NCBI RefSeq assembly: GCF_028689295.1
Contig: NZ_JAQTWL010000007.1
Location: 62,001-126,000, forward strand
DNA from: Rhodoferax sp.
Lineage (GTDB): Bacteria > Pseudomonadota > Gammaproteobacteria > Burkholderiales > Burkholderiaceae_C
Length of the DNA: 64,000 nucleotides
Direction of reading: 5' to 3'
Shown: in pieces, positions 26,753 to 34,003 of the stretch
Position numbering within the stretch: position 1 is the first letter of the stretch
How the letters are laid out: each line of letters opens with the position of its first letter
Translations under genes and position numbers: made by a program
Notes under the pieces: model-generated
The model's input: the letters and a program-made list of their open reading frames with translations, nothing else
The model's database searches: none
Told to the model about the DNA's origin: nothing

Positions 26753-27021
26753 GGGATTTGCTGACTGGCACGCACGTTTCCGTTGCCATCTTCAAGCGTC
26801 AGCAAAGCCGCTGAATCACTGACAACAAGCCTAACCAATACAAACCAGTCCGTTGTGCCCAACTCCAGCAGGTAGCTGGCGACGGCATCAAACAACCAGA
26901 AAGAACCAGTTTCATCAGCGAGGTATTTGGCGCCGTCGGTGATCAAACACCGACGGCTCAGGCGGTAGGACCGCTCAGTTCCGGTGAACTGAGCCAAAGT
27001 TGTTGGATCGAACGCCATCAT
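26665..27021 (-). CDS. DUF6876 family protein
   Basis: This protein of about 118 residues has the DUF6876 pattern: AQFTGTERSYRL, CLITDGAKYLADETGSFWLFDAVASY, FVLVRLVVSDSAALLTLEDGNG and a final YACWDGEQWVLMLPGEY. Proteins of this family are common on plasmids and islands and have no assigned function. The start could be ATG 27021 or 27018. It lies nine bases after the preceding unknown gene and ends the minus-strand run at the left end of the island. Confidence 0.7.
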   Translation of the reverse strand: MMAFDPTTLAQFTGTERSYRLSRRCLITDGAKYLADETGSFWLFDAVASYLLELGTTDWFVLVRLVVSDSAALLTLEDGNGNVRASQQIPYTDFPLPEQVLYACWDGEQWVLMLPGEY

Positions 27022-27030
27022 CAGACCCAA

Positions 27031-27363
27031 TTAAGCGGATGTTTTGGCTGGTTTCAGTTTGCAGAGTTTGTCGAGCAATTCCATTGCTACCGAATCACCG
27101 GATTCGATGAGTAAAGCAATACGTCGCATCACTAGCCGGGATTTTTGACTATTACCCTTCGATAGTTCCCGCAAAACAGTAGGCGAGATGGATGCATTAT
27201 TATTCAGCTTGACCTTAATCGTGTCGATGTGAGTCTTGATGGTTTTCTCACATGCCATCAGCGCTATATCAACTTCAGCCAATGTCAGTTGACCAATTGA
27301 TGTAGACTTTTCTTTCGGCAATTTTACAGTCGTCTCTGCTTTGCTATCTGCTGTGTCATTCAT
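27031..27363 (-). CDS. Hypothetical protein, island-encoded
   Basis: The 110-residue product is not recognised. It is hydrophilic, without signal or membrane segments, with a predicted helical middle (LTLAEVDIALMACEKTIKTHIDTIKV) and a Ser/Lys-rich part (ELSKGNSQKSRLVMRRIALL). The ATG at 27363 has a strong GGAGG five bases upstream, which fixes the start and argues that it is translated. It is part of the minus-strand operon with the RHH and DUF6876 genes. Confidence 0.65.
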   Translation of the reverse strand: MNDTADSKAETTVKLPKEKSTSIGQLTLAEVDIALMACEKTIKTHIDTIKVKLNNNASISPTVLRELSKGNSQKSRLVMRRIALLIESGDSVAMELLDKLCKLKPAKTSA

Positions 27364-27505
27364 GGAAACCTCCAAATTTGAAATAAACGCCATCGAAATA
27401 ACAGCGTCCGTTGATCATATTTGGATGCAGAATATATGTAAGTTAAAAATCTACTGATCCAAAAGTGAAACCAAAAGTCAACTGAATTAGTAGAGATTGA
27501 GAATG

Positions 27506-27664
27506 TCAGCTTAGCTTAATCACAATAATACTGAGTCCAGAAGAAGGATCGGTGGCATATGAAAAATCTCTTGCTGTTGATTGCCTAATAACATTCAACA
27601 GTCTTTCCTTGCTGATTTTTGTGCCAGATTTTTCAATAGTCTTGATTGCGTCTTTATTGTTCAT
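27506..27664 (-). CDS. Small 52-residue protein, island-encoded
   Basis: This short gene starts ATG at 27664 with a strong GGAGG six bases upstream and ends TGA at 27506. The product begins MNNKDAIKTIEKSGTKISKE and ends SIIVIKLS. It lies 12 bases downstream of the ribbon-helix-helix gene, so it is probably translated from the same transcript. No family is recognised. It might act with the RHH protein as a small partner. Confidence 0.55.
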   Translation of the reverse strand: MNNKDAIKTIEKSGTKISKERLLNVIRQSTARDFSYATDPSSGLSIIVIKLS

Positions 27665-27676
27665 TATTTCCTCCGT

Positions 27677-27874
27677 TTAGTACATTTCTTCTTTCACGCG
27701 TTCAATATTCTCATCGTTGTTCCAATTAGAACGAATGAAAGCATTCAACGCATAACGAGCAACTGATGACCTTTTGTGTCCAAGACGATGGCATAGCTCG
27801 TCAAATCTATTGGTGAAATCTTGTGTTGCGCGGAAACCAACAACTTGATTCCGTTCAGGTGTGAATATTTCCAT
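27677..27874 (-). CDS. Ribbon-helix-helix-like small DNA-binding protein
   Basis: The 65-residue protein has a CopG/MetJ-like pattern: a short strand with VVGFRATQDFTNRFDELCHRLG, then KRSSVARYALNAFIRSNW. That is the beta-alpha-alpha shape of ribbon-helix-helix regulators, often seen as plasmid copy-control proteins or antitoxins. ATG 27874 has an AGGAG six bases upstream. The HUH-like gene precedes it by 29 bases and the 52-residue gene follows by 12, so it may autoregulate this replication-like operon. Confidence 0.6.
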   Translation of the reverse strand: MEIFTPERNQVVGFRATQDFTNRFDELCHRLGHKRSSVARYALNAFIRSNWNNDENIERVKEEMY

Positions 27875-27903
27875 GTCGTTCTCCTATCTGATTTGTTTCA
27901 CAT

Positions 27904-28434
27904 CTATTTATTGGATCGCTTAATGTGGGTCAAATCCTTGCCTTTGGCGCTATAAACAAGCCAACTGATTGTTTCACCTGTCCGGATTGGCTCCATTAGG
28001 ACAGAAGACACAATACTAATTGACTGAAAATCTTTCGTAAGCCGTGGACTTAATTTCTGCTCTACTTCATCCCACACACGATTTGTCATGCTTGTCGGAA
28101 TTAGTAATATTGCATGAACATGATGCGGATGTCTTTTGTCAGCAAATGATTTCTTCAAACTAGATTCTTCGAATTCGTAATAGCAACCGAATTCATGAAC
28201 CACAATCAATTCCTTAGCATGCCGACAAAGTCGCTTATTCACCTTCCAAACCACTTTGTGTTTGTACTGATCTAACCAATAGTCCGGTCTTGGAACAGAC
28301 CCGGAGGCTTTGAATACAGCAGTTATTGCAAAGGGAGTCCAATCCTTTCTCATTGACTCTATCCATTCACTCTCTGCGTTCAGTAAAGTTTCTTTAGTTG
28401 GTATTATTAGGTCTGTTGGTATTAATTCAATCAT
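27904..28434 (-). CDS. Candidate HUH/rolling-circle Rep-like protein
   Basis: The 176-residue protein has a segment HPHHVHAILLIP (residues 102-113) that fits the metal-binding His-x-His motif of HUH endonucleases. It also has a hydrophobic strand WTPFAITAVFK near residues 32-42 like motif 1, and WLVYSAKGKD near residues 158-167 with a Tyr-x-x-Lys like the catalytic motif 3 of rolling-circle Rep proteins. The order and spacing fit, but no search was possible. Start ATG 28434 has an AAGGA ribosome binding site. Linkage to an RHH protein and a clamp-loader-like ATPase suggests a role in excised-element replication or nicking. Confidence 0.5.
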   Translation of the reverse strand: MIELIPTDLIIPTKETLLNAESEWIESMRKDWTPFAITAVFKASGSVPRPDYWLDQYKHKVVWKVNKRLCRHAKELIVVHEFGCYYEFEESSLKKSFADKRHPHHVHAILLIPTSMTNRVWDEVEQKLSPRLTKDFQSISIVSSVLMEPIRTGETISWLVYSAKGKDLTHIKRSNK

Positions 28435-28464
28435 TATTGATCCTTATCGGTTATGTAACAAAGG

Positions 28465-28527
28465 TCATACCCAGTAAAGGGCATCCAGGAAAACTTCCCG
28501 CGTAATCAAGACGTCATTGAAGTGCAT
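28465..28527 (-). CDS. Possible 20-residue leader ORF upstream of the HUH-like gene
   Basis: An ATG at 28527 with AGGA eight bases upstream opens a 20-codon frame ending at TGA 28465, 31 bases before the HUH-like start. The short product has a mixed composition (MHFNDVLITREVFLDALYWV). It could be a leader peptide or a chance frame. Confidence 0.25.
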   Translation of the reverse strand: MHFNDVLITREVFLDALYWV

Positions 28528-28593
28528 GTCGCTGTCCTGATAAGACCCGACATGTCCATCTATTTATACGTGTGTAAAACCGTGAAAATTCGG

Positions 28594-28618
28594 AAAAAAA
28601 AGCCCGCGACTAGCGGGC
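28594..28618 (-). terminator. Rho-independent terminator after the AAA ATPase gene
   Basis: On the minus strand GCCCGC pairs with GCGGGC across a 5-base loop (28602-28618) and is followed by eight T residues (28594-28601). It lies about 30 bases past the clamp-loader-like gene stop and should end that transcript. Confidence 0.85.
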
Positions 28619-28646
28619 AAATTGATGGTCACTGAAGAATGCAAAG

Positions 28647-29282
28647 TCAATCCAATATTGGCTCGTTCATCAGTTCATATTGCATTGTCTTAATCATGCT
28701 CCTAATGTCAGGAAAACACTGTCGAACAACGCTTTTCAAGAATGCTTCCTCTACCTCAGGATAATCTTCTCTAGTTGCTATTACCCTCAGCCGATCCAAA
28801 AGTGCTTGTTTGAATTCGGAAGATGCCATGAAGTCAAAGGCAACCAGATGAAATCTGGACTTAACAGCAACACTCAACCGTTGCGGTTCATTGGCGGTCA
28901 TGATGAAGCAGTTGTTGGAAGAATACTCTTCCACCAATCCCCTCAAGGCTGCCTGAGCATCCTTTGACAAATAGTCTGCCTCATCCAGCACAACTACCCG
29001 TCTCGCGCCCGAGAAGGTCAAGGCGGAGCAGGTGCGCTCTAAGTTCCGCACCATTTCGATTGAATTCTTCATGGTACAGTTAATGAATAAGGTTTCGTCT
29101 GGATTGATTAATTTGGCGACGGTAGTTTTTCCACAACCTGGCTTGCCGTAGAACATTAGTGACATGCCACCTTTATCAGATACCAATTTGCGGAGCCGTG
29201 TTGCCAGCGCTGGTGGTAATACTAAGTCGTCAAATTTAGTGGGGCGGTACTTTTGTGCCCAATCAAGTTCGTTCATTTTCAT
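28647..29282 (-). CDS. Clamp-loader (RFC/gp44)-like AAA+ ATPase
   Basis: This 211-residue ATPase begins DWAQKYRPTKFDDLVLP, the signature opening of clamp-loader small subunits. It has Walker A GKPGCGKT (46-53), Walker B VVVLDEAD (96-103), sensor 1 in FIMTANEPQRL, and KSRF at 141-144 in the place of the SRC arginine-finger motif. It is shorter than RFC or gp44 (about 320), so most of the C-terminal collar domain is missing. ATG 29282 has an AAGGAG. It follows the upstream unknown gene by 13 bases and precedes a strong terminator. No sliding clamp is recognised in the island. Confidence 0.8.
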   Translation of the reverse strand: MKMNELDWAQKYRPTKFDDLVLPPALATRLRKLVSDKGGMSLMFYGKPGCGKTTVAKLINPDETLFINCTMKNSIEMVRNLERTCSALTFSGARRVVVLDEADYLSKDAQAALRGLVEEYSSNNCFIMTANEPQRLSVAVKSRFHLVAFDFMASSEFKQALLDRLRVIATREDYPEVEEAFLKSVVRQCFPDIRSMIKTMQYELMNEPILD

Positions 29283-29295
29283 CTTTGTCTCCTTC

Positions 29296-29931
29296 TTATG
29301 CTGCCAATGCCTGGGGCGTATCGTTGAGGATGTCCTGCAACGATTCGCTTTCTTCGACCTCAAAGTTGATCTCCTTCAATTCTTTCAAGATGCGTTTGAG
29401 TTTCTTACTGACCGCGTCATCAGGGCAATTTGGCAGTCGAACTTTGAAGCTAAATTCGTTGACTGTTCCATTTGGAACAACGTCGATGACAGCATCATCG
29501 GCGAGCACTGCCTTGGGTTTGCTTTGGGAGGATAGACCCAACTTTTCCCTAACGTTTGTTCCAGCGAGGCACGGGTTAATTACGCCCTCGTCGATCTTCG
29601 ACGCGAATGAGTCATCGCTCATCGTTGCGATATGGTAAACAGTAGTCCATGTGTTGGGCAGCTTGTCGGCATTCGCAATCAGCTGGTCATATTTGCTTCC
29701 AATTTGGATAAATTTCCGTATCGTTGATGACTCTGACTTGTAGCCAATGAGCTCACAGAACTTCTCAAATTCAGACTTGATCCCCTTTGCCTTCATGTCT
29801 GAAACGACTTTCCCCATACGCAGGACTGATTCAGCGGTCTTCCTTGCATAACCATTGAATTTTGCTGCCATTTCGTTGGCACGAGGTGGTTCATTCAAAT
29901 CTATTAAATTGCTAGTAACAAGTGCATTCAT
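29296..29931 (-). CDS. Hypothetical protein upstream of the clamp-loader-like ATPase
   Basis: The protein of about 211 residues is not firmly recognised. A segment of about residues 30-90 (YARKTAESVLRMGKVVSDMKAK, then FEKFCELIGYKSESSTIRKFIQIG) is like DUF3102 and other phage or plasmid DNA-associated proteins with a helix-turn-helix flavour. The C-terminal part is acidic (EVEESESLQDILND). It is the first gene of an operon with the ATPase. Starts at 29943 or 29931 are possible. Its reading frame contains one copy (29464-29478) of an inverted repeat also found in front of the divergent gene at 30099. Confidence 0.6.
   Translation of the reverse strand: MNALVTSNLIDLNEPPRANEMAAKFNGYARKTAESVLRMGKVVSDMKAKGIKSEFEKFCELIGYKSESSTIRKFIQIGSKYDQLIANADKLPNTWTTVYHIATMSDDSFASKIDEGVINPCLAGTNVREKLGLSSQSKPKAVLADDAVIDVVPNGTVNEFSFKVRLPNCPDDAVSKKLKRILKELKEINFEVEESESLQDILNDTPQALAA
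29464..29478. repeat. Inverted repeat copy 1 (intragenic)
   Basis: TGTTCCATTTGGAAC, with GTTCC and GGAAC arms around ATTT, is identical over 15 bases to 30077-30091. This copy lies within the coding sequence of the hypothetical protein at 29296-29931. Confidence 0.6.
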
Positions 29932-30076
29932 GATAATTTCCATTTCTAAAAAAGTTAAGTTAAACTGTTGATTTATAAAGACCTTTTCCTCTATCTCTCA
30001 ACAGTTCCTATTTTATAGATTTCACACTTTTTTCCGACTGCTTAGATAATTGCTGCATATAAAGTGTTAGCATATC

Positions 30077-30091
30077 TGTTCCATTTGGAAC
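30077..30091. promoter_or_regulatory. Inverted repeat copy 2, candidate operator over a ribosome binding site
   Basis: TGTTCCATTTGGAAC lies between the divergent genes at 29931 and 30099 and its second arm contains the likely ribosome binding site GGA of the plus-strand gene. A protein binding here could block both transcription and translation. The second identical copy is at 29464-29478. Confidence 0.5.
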
Positions 30092-30098
30092 GGTGAAA

Positions 30099-30830
30099 AT
30101 GAAGAAATCTGACAACTCCCGGCACTTCCCATATAAGCACCCGACTTTTGGCACCAAGCACAAACCAAAAGCTAAGTCTGCTTGGGAGGGGTCTGTGTAT
30201 TACTGGTGGTGGCAGCACTTGCGGCGCAATCAGGACTATCTTGAGACTTGCGCCAATGATGGGCATGGCAAGCTGGAAGCGACTTACAAAGAGTTCGGGG
30301 ATGTACGCAGTGATGACTTCAAAGCGTGGTGGTCAGACGGTGGTCGTGGCGGTCACTTGTTTGCGAACCCTCGTGCGGAGGACTCAATAAGGGTGCTTGG
30401 ACTGAACGAGGCAGCGCTAGGCAGCGAAGAAGCCCTGACCGTGAGTATTCCATTGAATCTGCCTCGCAAAATGATTGAGCAGCGACTAAAGCAGCTTCTC
30501 GATACACATCACACGGGCAAACGTGGGCATCAATTGGCGAAGAAGAGCACGGCTAGGTTTCGTGTCCACGGTCAACCTAACGTGCCGGCACTGGCGCAGG
30601 GACTTTTGGTTTATGACGCTGTGATCAAAGCAGCGGGATCTTCCCCAAAGACTCCGCATTGGAAAATTGCAACCGACTTGAAGATTGTTCCCCTGGAGCA
30701 GCGCGTATTGGCGAAAGATACAGATGCCGAAAAGACCGACAAGAAGAGGATTCTGACGATCACGGTCAGCCGCTATATGAGGCGGGTACAGGAGTCGATT
30801 CGACGTGCTGGGGAAGGAGTTTTTCCTTAG
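30099..30830 (+). CDS. Conserved hypothetical protein of integrative elements
   Basis: The 243-residue basic protein is not assigned to a named family. It has an aromatic segment SVYYWWWQHLRRNQDYLETC (about residues 30-50), then FGDVRSDDFKAWWSDGGRGGHLF and a helical C-terminus that ends RYMRRVQESIRRAGEGVF. Proteins with this layout are seen on integrative elements. A DNA-related role is likely but unproved. ATG 30099 was chosen over GTG 30093 because of spacing from the ribosome binding site. It is divergent from the ATPase operon. Confidence 0.6.
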   Translation: MKKSDNSRHFPYKHPTFGTKHKPKAKSAWEGSVYYWWWQHLRRNQDYLETCANDGHGKLEATYKEFGDVRSDDFKAWWSDGGRGGHLFANPRAEDSIRVLGLNEAALGSEEALTVSIPLNLPRKMIEQRLKQLLDTHHTGKRGHQLAKKSTARFRVHGQPNVPALAQGLLVYDAVIKAAGSSPKTPHWKIATDLKIVPLEQRVLAKDTDAEKTDKKRILTITVSRYMRRVQESIRRAGEGVFP

Positions 30831-31129
30831 GGCTCGTCTTGAAGTCTTATTTCCACTTGCTGGATTCCAGAAGTTCGGCTTTGCCTCGAGGCAATGACTG
30901 CCTGAAATCCTGCCAGTTTCAGTCACACATCAACTGTCGACTTCGTCCATATAGCTTCACATGCGGCAAGCATTACACCCAGAAAACAAGGAAAAAGCGA
31001 ATTTTTCTGACGATTTTGAGCATCCATGACTACAAACATTGTCTACAGACTACACAAAGCTCCTATGTACTGTACAAAACCAAAATGCAGTGCTACGATT
31101 GCATTTCAAACTTGTTGAAAGGACATGAA
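30831..31129. other. Gene-free region with palindromes upstream of the defence-like operon
   Basis: No convincing gene is seen. A 14-base perfect palindrome TTGCCTCGAGGCAA is at 30881-30894, and CTGAAA/TTTCAG arms are at 30902-30907 and 30917-30922. A possible promoter is TTGTCT (31039-31044) with TATGTA (31064-31069), spaced 19 bases, and the palindrome TGTACTGTACA (31066-31076) overlaps its -10. This is probably the control region for the genes at 31130-35170. Confidence 0.5.
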
Positions 31130-31354
31130 ATGAGCGAAAAACGTCAAAAATTTGTTGAGCTCGCTGAAAAGAGAGTGACGAGAGCAATCAAGGATTTGCG
31201 TTTGATCGGGAATTTGTCGAACAGAAACAACTACACCTATTCAGACTCAGATGTACAAAAAATCGTCTCGGCACTTGACATGGAGGTGAAAAATCTAAAA
31301 TCGAAGTTCGCTACCGATGACGGAAAAGCAGTGCAAGTATTCAAACTTCAATAA
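31130..31354 (+). CDS. Small 74-residue protein of the GHKL ATPase/methyltransferase operon
   Basis: The small, charged, helical protein reads RQKFVELAEKRVTRAIKDLRLIGNLSNR at the start and then has a segment YTYSDSDVQKIVSALDMEVKNLKSKF. A similar small protein is familiar beside R-M and GHKL-ATPase genes, but I cannot name a family. ATG 31130 has an AAAGGA upstream. The ATPase gene starts 23 bases after its stop, so the pair is probably co-transcribed. A regulatory or complex-partner role is an inference. Confidence 0.65.
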   Translation: MSEKRQKFVELAEKRVTRAIKDLRLIGNLSNRNNYTYSDSDVQKIVSALDMEVKNLKSKFATDDGKAVQVFKLQ

Positions 31355-31377
31355 TTTAATCTTAAAAGGGAGCGCGT

Positions 31378-33759
31378 ATGGAAGAAAAATTATCAAGAAA
31401 AATTGCGGAGCAGATGCTCGCAGCTCATTCAGCCGACGATATCAAGGCGATCATTTCCGACACCGAGTTGGACTATTGGTTCTCTGCCGATAGCAATTGG
31501 AAGCCCTACGGTGGTCGGGAAAAGAACTGGGACACAGTTGGCAACCAGCAGGCAAATGCTGTAGGCTCGTTGGTGGAGTTGATTACCAACGCTGTGGACG
31601 CAATACTCCAGCGTAAGGCTCGTGAAGCTGGATTAGTGAATTTTCGAAGCGCAGAAGCACCCCAGTCGATGTTTGAAGCAGTTAAAAGGTACTTTCCCCA
31701 TGTGGTGGAAGGAAGAATAGCCAACCTTGGTGCGAAGCAACGAACAGAGCTCGCTGAAAAGTGCGTGATCATTGGTGTCAAACGAGCCAGTCGTATCAAT
31801 AGCAAATATCCTACATACACGATCCTTGACCGCGGAGACGGTCAGCTCCCTGATGATTTTCCAAATACATTCTTGTCCTTAAGCGAACGCAATAAAGAGG
31901 GAATTCCATTTGTGCAAGGTAAATTCAATATGGGTAGCACTGGAAGTCTCCGATTCTGTACGTCGGCGAATATAAATCTTGGGCATTACAAACTATTAAT
32001 ATCAAAGCATCCTGGACAGAACTATTGGGGCTGGACTCTAATTAGGGTACGAAAGCACCGCGCGGGTGAATCTCTGCCAGTTGCTGAGTATTTTTGCCCG
32101 GGTGGACAAATACCACGATTCAGATCAGAAACTTTGCAAGGACTTGGACATCCAACGATCGGAGTCGTATCTGATGGGACAATAATTAAACTTTATGAAT
32201 ATGATGTCGGCGCACCAGCACATACCGTGGACATTGGTTTGTATGATGCATTGACAGTAAGCCTAGTCGACTGTGCACTGCCAGTCCGTGTTTATGACTT
32301 TGACGCTAAACCTGTCGATAACAAAGGAGACTTGCGAAAAGAGGGAATCGCAGCTCGAACGTTTAGTGGGATGAATGCAACCCTCGTAAATGAAGCTGAG
32401 GAGAGTTCCGATGACGGGGTTATCGTTGGCGCCAAAGACACTGAATGGCAACATTTGGTACTTGAAGACAAGACGGAGGACTTAGGGGTAATTAAGATAG
32501 TGGCAACAGGTGTAAAAAAACTTAAAGACTACCTCCTAAAACAACCCGCGCGAGTATTTTATACAGTAAATGGACAAAGGCATGCTGTTGAGCGCGCTAG
32601 CTTTTTGAATACAAGAGTTGGTCTGGGGGATATACGAAATCACGTAATCATTAACGTAATCTGCGATCGAATGGATACAACGGCATTATCTAATATATTC
32701 ATGCCGGACAGAGAAAGGAAGGTTGATAATAATCAATCTCGTCAACTTGAAGAAACTGTGATCAATGCTCTTCGAAATGACGACAAGCTTCGTGCTTATG
32801 CAGCTGAAATTAGATTGCGTAGGGCTACAGAATATGTTGATGAGACAGAAGAGTCCAAGGAACTTCTGGAAGAGCTTGTAAAATCTGACCCAGATATTAA
32901 AGAACTGTTTGGGCTAGGTGCAATGTTGCCTGAAATTACGCATGTTCCAGGCGGTGGAATCATTTTTGAAGGGAAAAAATTTCCAACAATTCTTGTGCCG
33001 TTAAATTTGAAACCTGAGGGCAAATTGCTGGTTAAAGAAGTGCCAATAAATGCAACGCGAAAAATTGAATGTGGTACTGATGCTGAAAACGAATATCTTT
33101 CTAGAATTGACTCTCCAGGTGAAACATGGTGTTCGTTGACGCCTGACTTGATGCCGCACAGTGTTAAGGTGCGCAATGGAACTGCGACATTCACTATCAA
33201 AGTTCCCAACTCAGCGAAGGTTGGTGATACCTGCCAAGTTGAGTTTGGCTTCGTGGACAATGGTAGAAATGTAGAGCCGCTCAAATTTGGTGTGTTGATA
33301 CGTTACACCGAGGCAGAGGTTTCGAATTCCAAAAAAGGCGGAAATAAGACTGATACCAAGGCTAAAGTTGCTGACAGTCTTGCTTTACCGAAATTTGATT
33401 GGGTTGATCAGGCAGATTGGGATAACCATAGTTTTGATGAGAATTCGGGTGCATACGTAGCCGTAGGCGATAGCACAGTAGTTTATATAAATAGAGATAA
33501 CAAGTCACTTCGGTACATGCGCGTCAAGGAAAAGGATGAGGCTGCGCGTCAAGTGTTCGAAACAATGTTTAAGTATGGTTTGGGTATATTTGCACTATCT
33601 ATCCACCGAAAAGCCACTTTAGCGAGTGAGCACAATGCTGCCGAAGGTCAATCTCATTCAGGCGACATAGAGGAAACGGTGCGTGTTGCGTCAGACGGTA
33701 TTGCTGCACACATAATAACCGTCATCAAGCGACTCGGAGGCGGAGACCTAGCAAAATAA
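31378..33759 (+). CDS. GHKL (HSP90/MutL/MORC-type) ATPase, candidate defence effector or modulator
   Basis: The 793-residue protein has a Bergerat-fold ATPase at its N-terminus. The N box is VELITNAVD (Glu68, Asn71, Asp74), the G1 box is LDRGDGQ (151-155) and the G2 box is GKFNMGSTGS (181-190). Catalytic residues are all present. The middle resembles the transducer domain of GHL proteins. Residues near 590-650 look like an Ig-like beta domain (VGDTCQVEFGFVDNGRN). No nuclease motif is recognised. GHL ATPases of the MutL/MORC group are known components of prokaryotic R-M-type systems. ATG 31378 follows a GGGAG. It is flanked by a small protein gene and a cytosine methyltransferase. Confidence 0.85.
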   Translation: MEEKLSRKIAEQMLAAHSADDIKAIISDTELDYWFSADSNWKPYGGREKNWDTVGNQQANAVGSLVELITNAVDAILQRKAREAGLVNFRSAEAPQSMFEAVKRYFPHVVEGRIANLGAKQRTELAEKCVIIGVKRASRINSKYPTYTILDRGDGQLPDDFPNTFLSLSERNKEGIPFVQGKFNMGSTGSLRFCTSANINLGHYKLLISKHPGQNYWGWTLIRVRKHRAGESLPVAEYFCPGGQIPRFRSETLQGLGHPTIGVVSDGTIIKLYEYDVGAPAHTVDIGLYDALTVSLVDCALPVRVYDFDAKPVDNKGDLRKEGIAARTFSGMNATLVNEAEESSDDGVIVGAKDTEWQHLVLEDKTEDLGVIKIVATGVKKLKDYLLKQPARVFYTVNGQRHAVERASFLNTRVGLGDIRNHVIINVICDRMDTTALSNIFMPDRERKVDNNQSRQLEETVINALRNDDKLRAYAAEIRLRRATEYVDETEESKELLEELVKSDPDIKELFGLGAMLPEITHVPGGGIIFEGKKFPTILVPLNLKPEGKLLVKEVPINATRKIECGTDAENEYLSRIDSPGETWCSLTPDLMPHSVKVRNGTATFTIKVPNSAKVGDTCQVEFGFVDNGRNVEPLKFGVLIRYTEAEVSNSKKGGNKTDTKAKVADSLALPKFDWVDQADWDNHSFDENSGAYVAVGDSTVVYINRDNKSLRYMRVKEKDEAARQVFETMFKYGLGIFALSIHRKATLASEHNAAEGQSHSGDIEETVRVASDGIAAHIITVIKRLGGGDLAK

Positions 33760-34003
33760 TGCTGCCCCGTAAGGGGCAACCTAGCATGATGAATTTGGCA
33801 GCATTGAGCGATTCCACGTAGACGTTTGTGGGGGGCTTTGGGTGCTTGCCACCTCGGTGGTTTCGAACGCGTGCCTTGCGAAGTGTGAGTTCGACCATGG
33901 GGATCGCTTTGTTGCACTAGAATCGGCGTACCCGGTCACGTGCGTGGATCGAGGCTTCGTCGCCCTTAGCGTTCACCAATACTGAGCTGAATTTAACTTG
34001 ACT
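33760..34003. other. Spacer between the GHKL ATPase and methyltransferase genes
   Basis: Four bases after the ATPase stop, TGCCCC and GGGGCA (33763-33768 and 33773-33778) form a short hairpin with a 4-base loop and no T-run. The rest is more GC-rich than the flanking genes. A frame of about 67 codons is open on the plus strand from 33783 but lacks a good start. It may hold the methyltransferase promoter or a decayed gene. Confidence 0.4.

Noticed and set aside
31378-33759. Sensor histidine kinase
   Set aside because: The Bergerat ATPase fold is shared, but there is no dimerisation-phosphoacceptor H box, no sensor domain and no response regulator nearby; the layout fits GHL ATPases.
33760-34003. 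tRNA gene in the spacer
   Set aside because: Segments such as TTCGA appear twice, but no acceptor stem or full cloverleaf could be built on either strand.
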